Shown here: positions 1-5,669 of the stretch, one piece after another
How positions within the stretch are numbered: position 1 is the stretch's first letter
How the letters are laid out: every line of letters starts with the position of its first letter
Assembly: GCA_900555785.1 (NCBI GenBank)
Contig: USMO01000109.1
Span: 1-5,669 of the forward strand
Source: an uncultured Eubacteriales bacterium
GTDB lineage: Bacteria > Bacillota > Clostridia > Oscillospirales > CAG-272
Length of the DNA: 5,669 bases
Direction of reading: 5' to 3'
The notes under the pieces: generated by a model
Seen by the model: only the letters and a program-made list of their open reading frames with translations
Told to the model about the DNA's origin: nothing
Database searches by the model: none
Made by a program: the position numbers and the translations under genes

Positions 1-1593
1 GAAACATTGCTCTACTACGTCAACGATGCCGCATCGGATGCGTTCATTTATGTCTACGATGCGGAAAACGGAACTGCAACTCCGCGCTCCTATACGTCCA
101 TTGCGTATTACACCAAGGAGTTGGGATCTCTGCTGTTCTCCCAGTACGGATTTGCAATCTTCAACAACAACGTCAGATACTACTACACGGTTGATGACAA
201 TAACAACGTCACGCTCTACCACCTGGATGAGAACGCTACGAACAAGAACCGCTACGGTTATGTTGTGGAGAACTTCGGAACGCTTTCCGATATCAAGGAG
301 TACAATGGCAAGACCTATTACAAGAACGACGGATTTGCCATCAGCTTTGTCCGTGCGGAAGCGACTAAGGGGCTGTATCCTGTGTTGGTGGATTCCCAGA
401 AAGAGTTGTACGCACCGATTGAAAAGCTGACCTTTGCGCCTTCCGGCAGTGACGAATTCTCCGTTTCGGGTACGGTTGTCATCAACGGAACGAACTACTC
501 CTGCACGGTCGTCAGAACGATAACGGACGGAAAGACGGAAACCTACCTTACCATTGGTTATTTCCGCTTTGACATTACCATCAGCTATCAGGGAACAGGT
601 GTCGGAAGCGACTCGCAGAGCACCTATGAGGTTACGGGGCTGTCCTATGTGATGACCATGCCTTCGTACAACTACCTCTATTATCTCTACTACATCTACC
701 AGATGATGGGCTCCAGTGCCGCAAGTCAGTTCCCCAACACCTACGGAACCGTCACGCTCTGCACCGAGTACGGCGAGGACGGTAAGGTGACCTCCAGCTA
801 CCTCAACGCAACCTTCGGGGAGAATTCCAAGTATCTGGAAAGCGACGGAACGATGATTACCACTGTGGATCATGCGGAGTTGGTTTCGCTTGGCAACAAC
901 TATTACAGCGCAACCTTTACGGGAAAGGACAACTACAAGTATACCATCATTTTGACCCGCCGCGCATTCTCCGTGTTCCAGACCTACGGCTACAGCGTTT
1001 ACGCGCTGCTCCGCGAGGAGACGGTGAACGCAAACGATGGTTATCAGGTAACGGTTTCCCGCGTGATTGCATCGGATATGAACATTTCCACAGGTGCATA
1101 CTTCTCCTTCGGTCTCTCCAAGGACGGTGTGGCTTTGACTACCGACAACGTTATGCTCAACGACGGCAAGCTGTACTATGTCGTTCGGGAGAAGGACGAA
1201 AACGGAAAGATCATCTCCACTGCCTACTATCAGCTGGATCTGAAGGAAAAGAGCTCCGAGATCATCGGCGGAGAGGAAGACGCAAAGAATCAGCCGCTGC
1301 CGGTATACGAGAGTGCAACGGTCACAAAGACCGAGGCAACAACGGTTTATACGGCGGATGAGGGCTACTATGTGGACATTCTCCCCGAGAACAAGGTGCT
1401 TCTGATGGCACAGAGAGCCTCCAAGGATGTGGACGGAAAGCCGGCATACAACTCCATTCTGATTGCGGAATGCACGTATGATGCCGAGACCGGTGTTTAC
1501 ACACTCAAGGCAACCAACGACTACACCTACACGGTCAAGGTGACCGACGGCGTTGCAACTGTTACGGCAGAAGCAACCGCTAAGGAAGCCTGA
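1..1593 (+). CDS. Tyr-rich, probably secreted beta-rich protein of unknown family (3' part, start lies upstream of window)
   Basis: The frame is open from base 1 and ends at TGA 1591-1593, giving 530 residues. The TTG at 7 is not a convincing start, because the frame continues to the window edge and no ribosome site can be seen; the N-terminus and any signal peptide are missing. I do not recognise the family. The composition is striking: about 58 Tyr (roughly 11%), many Asn, Thr, Ser and Gly, only three Cys and no Trp. Short alternating hydrophobic/polar stretches separated by Asn-Gly or Asp-Gly turns suggest beta-hairpins throughout. A Tyr cluster (7 Tyr in 11 residues) lies at residues 223-233. 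Strand-turn-strand segments at about 299-318 and 498-514 resemble each other, hinting at repeated modules. The C-terminus (TAEATAKEA) has no LPXTG motif, hydrophobic tail or positive anchor, so covalent sortase anchoring is unlikely. Sampled lines run near 50% GC, against roughly 60% in the neighbouring gene. A surface or exported role is inference from composition only; it could be a lipoprotein or part of a larger cell-surface protein. Confidence 0.8.
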   Translation, partial: ETLLYYVNDAASDAFIYVYDAENGTATPRSYTSIAYYTKELGSLLFSQYGFAIFNNNVRYYYTVDDNNNVTLYHLDENATNKNRYGYVVENFGTLSDIKEYNGKTYYKNDGFAISFVRAEATKGLYPVLVDSQKELYAPIEKLTFAPSGSDEFSVSGTVVINGTNYSCTVVRTITDGKTETYLTIGYFRFDITISYQGTGVGSDSQSTYEVTGLSYVMTMPSYNYLYYLYYIYQMMGSSAASQFPNTYGTVTLCTEYGEDGKVTSSYLNATFGENSKYLESDGTMITTVDHAELVSLGNNYYSATFTGKDNYKYTIILTRRAFSVFQTYGYSVYALLREETVNANDGYQVTVSRVIASDMNISTGAYFSFGLSKDGVALTTDNVMLNDGKLYYVVREKDENGKIISTAYYQLDLKEKSSEIIGGEEDAKNQPLPVYESATVTKTEATTVYTADEGYYVDILPENKVLLMAQRASKDVDGKPAYNSILIAECTYDAETGVYTLKATNDYTYTVKVTDGVATVTAEATAKEA

Positions 1594-1616
1594 TCTGTCG
1601 GAGAGCCGATACAAGC

Positions 1617-1656
1617 AAAACAGCGCCCCCGGGAATCTTCCCGGGGGCGCTGTTTT
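1617..1656 (+). terminator. Strong rho-independent terminator after the Tyr-rich gene (bidirectional)
   Basis: The perfect inverted repeat 1621-1635 / 1638-1652 (CAGCGCCCCCGGGAA with its complement) forms a 15-bp, very GC-rich stem. With A1635-T1638 left open, the loop is a tetraloop. Flanking AAAA (1617-1620) and TTTT (1653-1656) extend the pairing to 19 bp and give a short T-run on both strands. It starts about two dozen bases after the plus-strand stop, so it most likely ends that transcript. It can also act as a backstop for transcripts arriving from the minus-strand gene. The T-run is only four long, so the very stable stem must do most of the work. Confidence 0.93.
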
Positions 1657-1682
1657 GACGGAGGGTAACGGAAATAGGAAAC

Positions 1683-1717
1683 AAAAAGCGTCCATACCTT
1701 GGCATGGACGCTTTTTT
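1683..1717 (-). terminator. Rho-independent terminator after carB-dapF (bidirectional)
   Basis: The inverted repeat 1683-1695 / 1704-1716 (AAAAAGCGTCCAT and its complement) forms a 13-bp stem including the A/T flanks, with an 8-base loop. Read on the minus strand it lies about 32 bases past the carB-dapF stop and ends in five T (1687-1683). Read on the plus strand it ends in six T (1712-1717), so it also backs up the first terminator. This is the first T-tailed hairpin downstream of the minus-strand gene and therefore its likely 3' end. Confidence 0.92.
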
Positions 1718-1730
1718 CGGTTGGGCTTGC

Positions 1731-1746
1731 CCGGCAAGTGTGCCGG
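1731..1746 (-). repeat. Small hairpin just after the carB-dapF stop codon
   Basis: CCGGCA (1731-1736) and TGCCGG (1741-1746) are perfectly complementary around a 4-base loop, only two bases from the stop codon at 1749-1751. No T-run follows on the minus strand, so it is not a terminator by itself. It might protect the 3' end of the mRNA, or be chance in GC-rich sequence. Confidence 0.35.
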
Positions 1747-1748
1747 AA

Positions 1749-2603
1749 TCAGTACAGGACCTCTCCGGTGAAAATCAGCTTGGTGTCGCCCGTCAGGGTC
1801 ACGCCCGCATCCGTATAGCGGACAATCAGGTTCCCGCCCCGGACTTTGACCGTAATGTCGCGGTCCTTTTCGCAATACCCGTTTTCCACCGCCGCAACCA
1901 CCGCCGCACACGCGCCGCTGCCGCAGGCATAGGTCTCGCCGTTGCCGCGCTCGAACACGCGCATTTTCAGCGTGACGGGATTGACGACCCGCACAAATTC
2001 GGTGTTGACCCGTTCCGGAAATTCCGGCGCGTTTTCAAATGCGGGACCCAATTCCCGCAGGGGAAGTGTGTCGATGCGGTCACAGAAGGTGACGCAATGC
2101 GGGTTGCCCATGGAAACGCAGGTCACGCGGTATTCCTGCCCCAGGACCGTCAGCGGCACGTTGACCGCTTTTTCTCCGGGGAAGGTGCAGGGCAGCGCCG
2201 CAGGGGTCAGCACCGCGCGCCCCATGTCAACGGTGACGGAGGAAACCGCCCCGTCGGTCAGATAGAGCTTCAGTTGGTGGACGCCGCCGTCGGTCTCCAC
2301 GCAAACCGTGTCGCCCGAAACATATCCCGTGTCATGCAGGTATTTTCCGACGTTGCGCAGGCTGTTTCCGGCAACCTGCCCGCGGCTGCCGTCCCGGTTG
2401 AAGACCCGCATCCTGCAATCCGCAACCCGGCTTTTTTCCAGGAGCACCAGCCCGTAGGCGCCGATGCCGTAATGCCGGTTGCAGAGCGTGATACTCAGCG
2501 ATTCCGGGCAGGTGATGCTGCCGTCAAAATTCTCCACAAAGATGTAGTCGTCTCCGGTTGCCTCCATTTTGGCAAACCGCAGCTGCGCGCGTTCGGTGCG
2601 CAT
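1749..2603 (-). other. dapF: DapF-like domain (C-terminal 284 residues of the CarB fusion) lacking the first catalytic Cys
   Basis: From the in-frame ATG at 2603-2601 to the stop there are 284 residues, close to the 270-280 usual for free-standing DapF. DapF interconverts LL- and meso-diaminopimelate with two cysteines acting as base and acid. Seen here: the substrate Asn in VFNRDGS, SMGNPHC, the Asn of FPERVNTEF, the Glu-Arg of VFERGNGET, and the second catalytic Cys (residue 1249, codon 1925-1923) in ACGSGACA. Changed: the first catalytic Cys, normally in CGNG, is Ala1100 (codon 2372-2370) in AGNSLRN; the GND motif near the N-terminus is GDD (Asp1040); the usual Asp of G-x-D is Tyr1072. The N-lobe active-site half thus looks altered while the C-lobe is conserved. 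No good Shine-Dalgarno sits before the ATG: GGTGG is 11 bases upstream and GGAG 18 bases upstream, both poorly placed. A separate dapF start is therefore possible but not favoured. Homology is secure; epimerase activity is doubtful. Confidence 0.9.
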
Positions 2604-5600
2604 ATGGTTGATGTCCACCAGCTCCGTGTTGTCGCACCGGTAGCCCGCCGCAATGATGTCTGCCATCGCGTTTGCGGTGTCAAGCGAGGTGAAGCAGGGG
2701 ACCCCTGCCTGCATGGCGCGGCGGTGCAGCTTGACATAAAGGTCAACCGTGGAGTCATATGCCGCACCGGTATAAACGATGTAGCCGATTTTTCCGCTGT
2801 CCAGCAGCCGGAAAACGCCGTCGCCTTCGGCAATGGAGGGAATGACGGTCACATCGATGCCGAGCGCCCCGATCGCCACAGCGGTGTCCGGCGTGGCAAA
2901 CAGGCGCATTCCGAGCATTTCCAGTTTTTCCGCAAGGGCAAGCACCTCCGTGCGGTCGTGTTCCTCTACGCTGAGGAGCACACCGGTCTCTTTTCCGGGA
3001 GCCGGTGCCACAGGGGATAGCCCCGCTGCGGTCAACCCCTTGAACAGCGCTTCGTTCAGCGTTCTTCCGATGCCAAGGACCTCACCGGTGGATTTCATTT
3101 CCGGCCCTAAGTAGGAATTGGCATCGGTCAGCTTTTCAAACGAGAAGACCGGCACCTTGACGGCAAAATAGGGCGGTGTCTTGCAAAGTCCCGTTCCGAA
3201 GCCCAGGTCCTTTACGGCGGTTCCGGTCATGACCCGCGTGGCAAGATCCACCATCGGGACGCCGGTAACTTTGCTGATATAGGGGACCGTGCGGGAAGCG
3301 CGGGGGTTCACTTCGATTACGTAAAGTTCGTTCTGCCAGATCAGGTACTGGATGTTCACCAGCCCCTTGGTGCCAAGCGAGAGCGCCAGCTTTTCGGAGC
3401 ATTCGATGATGCGCTGCATCATGATGTCGCTGATGTTGTAGGGCGGGTAAACGGCAATGGAGTCGCCGCTGTGTACGCCTGCCCGTTCGATGTGCTGCAT
3501 GACGCCCGGAATCAGCACGTCCTTGCCGTCGGAGATCACGTCCACTTCCAGCTCGGAGCCCATCATGTATTTGTCCACCAGCACGGGGTTCTCAATTCCG
3601 TTCTGCAGGATTCGCCGCATATAGCGCCGCAGATGTTCCTCGTTGTGCACGATGGTCATGTTCTGCCCGCCGATGACATAGGAGGGACGCAGCAGCACCG
3701 GGTAGCCGAGGCGTTTTGCAGCCGCAGCGGCTTCTTCCTCGGTCAGCACGCCGCAGCCCTGGGGGCGCTTGATGCCGTATTTCTCCAAGAGGGCGTCAAA
3801 CCGTTCCCGGTCCTCCGCAATGTCGATTCCCTCTGCGGAGGTGCCGAGAATCGGAATGCCGTGGCGGTCCAGGAATCCGGTCAGGCGGATGGCGGTCTGC
3901 CCGCCGAATGCCACCACAACGCCGACAGGCTTTTCGACCTCGATGATGTTCATCACATCCTCCGCGCAGAGCGGCTCGAAGTACAGCCGGTCTGCCGTGT
4001 CGTAGTCCGTGGAGACGGTTTCCGGGTTGTTGTTGACGATTACCACATCGTAGCCGAGCTTTTTCAGCGTCCAGACGCAATGCACCGAGGAATAATCAAA
4101 TTCGATTCCCTGCCCGATCCGGATCGGACCGGACCCGAGCACCATTACGCAGGGCTTGCCGGAGCGTGTCAGCTCCCGCGCCTCGCATATGCGGTCGTAG
4201 GTGGAGTAAAAATACGGGGTCGCAGCGGAGAATTCCGCGCCGCAGGTGTCCACCATTTTGTAGGATGCCGCAACATGCGGGAGCTCCGTGACACCTGCAA
4301 TCCGCCGGATGGCAGAATCGGGATACCCCAGTTTTTTTGCGGTTTCGTAAAGAGCAGGGGAGAGCCCGGCTGCCAGCTCCTTTTCCAGCTCAGCCAGATG
4401 CTGCAGCTTGTAAATAAAGAAGAGGTCGATGCGGGTGATCTCGTGAATCCTTTGCGGAGTGATGCCGCGCTTCAGCGCTTCAAACACCGTGAAAATCCGG
4501 TGGTCGTCCCGGTCGGCAAGGCGGTCCTCCACATCGCGGCCGTCCACAGGGGCGGCATTCAGGGTGTCCAGCGAAATCTCTGCTCCGCGCACCGCTTTCA
4601 TCAGCGCCGCCTCAAAGTTGGAGCCGATCGCCATGACCTCGCCGGTGGCTTTCATCTGGGTGCCGAGTTTCCGGCTGATGCCCGCGAACTTGTCAAAGGG
4701 CCATTTGGGAAATTTGACCACCACATAGTCCAGCGCCGGCTCAAAGCAGGCACAGGTCTTGCCCGTGATGTCATTGCGAATTTCATCGAGGGTGTAGCCG
4801 AGGGCGATTTTGGTGGTGATTTTGGCAATCGGGTATCCGGTTGCCTTGCTGGCAAGCGCAGAAGAACGCGAAACGCGCGGGTTGACCTCGATGACCGCGT
4901 ATTCAAAGGAATCCGGGTTCAGGGCGAACTGGCAGTTGCAGCCGCCGACAATTCCAAGGGAGGAAATGATTTCAAGCGAGGCGCTGCGCAGCATCTGCAG
5001 CTCCCGGTCCGAAAGGGTGAGCGCCGGTGCCACGACAATGCTGTCTCCGGTGTGTACGCCGACCGGGTCCACATTCTCCATGCTGCAAACGGCAATCACG
5101 TTGCCGCGCGCATCCCGCATGGTCTCAAATTCAATCTCTTTCCAGCCGTAAATATACCGTTCTACCAGAATCTGCGAGATGGGGGAGGCATCCAGCCCGG
5201 TTTTTGCAACTTCTGCCAGCTCTTCGGGATTGTCCGCTACGCCGCCGCCCGCCCCGCCGAGGGTGAACGCCGGGCGCACGATGACGGGATAGCCGATTCG
5301 CTCCGCTACCTCCAGCGCTGCCGTTACGGTATGCGCAATGTCCGAGGGGACGGTCGGCTGCCCGATCTTCTCCATGGCTTCCTTGAACAGCTCCCGGTCT
5401 TCCGCGCAGTCAATCGCTGCGGCATCGGTTCCGAGCAGACGCACGCCGTGCTCCTGCAGGAATCCGTCTTTGGAAAGCTGCATGGCAAGCGTAAGCCCGG
5501 TCTGACCGCCCAGCCCTGCAAGCAGGCTGTCCGGCTGTTCCCGGATAATGATCCGCCGGAGCGTTTCCGTGTTCAGCGGTTCCAGGTATATTTCGTCCGC

Positions 5601-5669
5601 GAGTGCCTTGTCGGTCATGATGGTGGCGGGGTTGGAGTTGACCAGCACCACGTTGATGCCCGCTTGCTT
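1749..5669 (-). CDS. carB: Carbamoyl-phosphate synthase large subunit fused to a diaminopimelate epimerase (DapF) domain (5' end cut by window)
   Basis: The frame is open from the window edge (5669) to TGA at 1751-1749, giving 1306 residues. The visible N-terminus (KQAGINVVLVNSN) matches E. coli CarB from about residue 38, so only about 37 residues are missing. CarB uses glutamine-derived ammonia (delivered by CarA), bicarbonate and two ATP to make carbamoyl phosphate for pyrimidines and arginine in the cytoplasm. Counting the first codon in the window as residue 1: carboxyphosphate ATP-grasp half about 1-360, with glycine loop LGGAGGG at 137-143, VHTGDS near 206 and metal-binding Glu261/Asn263 in EVNPR; oligomerisation region about 365-500; carbamoyl-phosphate half from about 505, starting GSGPIRIGQG, with Glu786/Asn788 in the second EVNPR; allosteric (MGS-like) domain about 895-1020. 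Residues from Met1023 to the end are a full-length DapF domain joined without a linker. The CarB catalytic residues I could check are kept. The gene converges on the Tyr-rich gene and ends before shared terminators; carA is not in the window. The CarB assignment is very secure. That the product is one polypeptide follows from the absence of any stop, barring processing or internal initiation. Confidence 0.96.
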   Translation of the reverse strand, partial: KQAGINVVLVNSNPATIMTDKALADEIYLEPLNTETLRRIIIREQPDSLLAGLGGQTGLTLAMQLSKDGFLQEHGVRLLGTDAAAIDCAEDRELFKEAMEKIGQPTVPSDIAHTVTAALEVAERIGYPVIVRPAFTLGGAGGGVADNPEELAEVAKTGLDASPISQILVERYIYGWKEIEFETMRDARGNVIAVCSMENVDPVGVHTGDSIVVAPALTLSDRELQMLRSASLEIISSLGIVGGCNCQFALNPDSFEYAVIEVNPRVSRSSALASKATGYPIAKITTKIALGYTLDEIRNDITGKTCACFEPALDYVVVKFPKWPFDKFAGISRKLGTQMKATGEVMAIGSNFEAALMKAVRGAEISLDTLNAAPVDGRDVEDRLADRDDHRIFTVFEALKRGITPQRIHEITRIDLFFIYKLQHLAELEKELAAGLSPALYETAKKLGYPDSAIRRIAGVTELPHVAASYKMVDTCGAEFSAATPYFYSTYDRICEARELTRSGKPCVMVLGSGPIRIGQGIEFDYSSVHCVWTLKKLGYDVVIVNNNPETVSTDYDTADRLYFEPLCAEDVMNIIEVEKPVGVVVAFGGQTAIRLTGFLDRHGIPILGTSAEGIDIAEDRERFDALLEKYGIKRPQGCGVLTEEEAAAAAKRLGYPVLLRPSYVIGGQNMTIVHNEEHLRRYMRRILQNGIENPVLVDKYMMGSELEVDVISDGKDVLIPGVMQHIERAGVHSGDSIAVYPPYNISDIMMQRIIECSEKLALSLGTKGLVNIQYLIWQNELYVIEVNPRASRTVPYISKVTGVPMVDLATRVMTGTAVKDLGFGTGLCKTPPYFAVKVPVFSFEKLTDANSYLGPEMKSTGEVLGIGRTLNEALFKGLTAAGLSPVAPAPGKETGVLLSVEEHDRTEVLALAEKLEMLGMRLFATPDTAVAIGALGIDVTVIPSIAEGDGVFRLLDSGKIGYIVYTGAAYDSTVDLYVKLHRRAMQAGVPCFTSLDTANAMADIIAAGYRCDNTELVDINHMRTERAQLRFAKMEATGDDYIFVENFDGSITCPESLSITLCNRHYGIGAYGLVLLEKSRVADCRMRVFNRDGSRGQVAGNSLRNVGKYLHDTGYVSGDTVCVETDGGVHQLKLYLTDGAVSSVTVDMGRAVLTPAALPCTFPGEKAVNVPLTVLGQEYRVTCVSMGNPHCVTFCDRIDTLPLRELGPAFENAPEFPERVNTEFVRVVNPVTLKMRVFERGNGETYACGSGACAAVVAAVENGYCEKDRDITVKVRGGNLIVRYTDAGVTLTGDTKLIFTGEVLY

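Noticed and set aside
7..9. TTG at base 7 as the start of the Tyr-rich gene
   Set aside because: The same frame is open back to base 1, there is no room for a ribosome binding site, and an exported protein would be expected to have a signal peptide further upstream.
1657..1682. GGAGG in the spacer between the two terminators as a ribosome site for a small gene
   Set aside because: No start codon with a sensible open frame follows. The ATG at 1704 lies within a terminator stem and opens only the antisense shadow frame.
2601..2619. Separate start codon for an independent dapF gene
   Set aside because: The ATG at 2603-2601 fits the DapF start, but there is no stop codon for CarB before it and no properly spaced Shine-Dalgarno (GGTGG at 11 bases, GGAG at 18). 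Internal initiation remains possible but is not supported by the sequence.
1704..3020. Long open frame (438 codons) on the plus strand, antisense to the DapF and end of the CarB region
   Set aside because: It begins inside the second terminator hairpin and lies opposite a clearly conserved coding sequence. Its translation is Arg/His/Gln/Val-rich and resembles no protein I know. Such frames are common opposite GC-rich genes.
3675..3690. GGQNM in the second CarB ATP-grasp half where E. coli has GGRAM (Arg715)
   Set aside because: As far as I recall, Gln at this position is common in clostridial CarB, so it is not likely to mean loss of function. The metal and ATP residues around it are intact.

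Overview
The window suggests a moderately GC-rich Clostridia-type Firmicute, probably an Oscillospiraceae/Ruminococcaceae-like gut bacterium. The evidence is the Firmicute style of the CarB sequence (for example the GSGPIRIGQG start of the second half), strong rho-independent terminators, and a secreted-looking Tyr/Asn/Thr-rich protein next door. This placement is inference from sequence style; there is no rRNA or other marker in the window.

Layout: two genes converge on a 155-base intergenic gap. On the left (1-1593, plus strand) is the 3' part of a gene for a large, tyrosine-rich, tryptophan-free protein, probably beta-rich and extracytoplasmic. I do not recognise its family. The gap (1594-1748) holds two strong terminator hairpins. 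Each has a T-run on both strands, so both can stop transcription from either side. A small extra hairpin lies just after the right-hand gene's stop. On the right (5669-1749, minus strand) is one uninterrupted reading frame filling the rest of the window. It encodes an almost complete carbamoyl-phosphate synthase large subunit (CarB; about 37 N-terminal residues lie beyond the window edge). This runs directly, without a stop, into a full-length diaminopimelate epimerase (DapF) domain.

The CarB-DapF fusion is the main point of interest. CarB makes carbamoyl phosphate for pyrimidines and arginine. DapF converts LL- to meso-diaminopimelate for lysine and peptidoglycan. These pathways share no step, and the join has essentially no linker. 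The CarB part keeps its catalytic residues. The DapF part keeps its C-terminal-lobe active site (second catalytic Cys, Glu-Arg, substrate Asn residues) but has lost the first catalytic Cys (Ala instead) and several other conserved N-lobe residues. It may therefore not be an ordinary epimerase and could be structural, ligand-sensing or altered in activity. Whether this is unique to this genome or shared by a lineage cannot be decided without database comparison.
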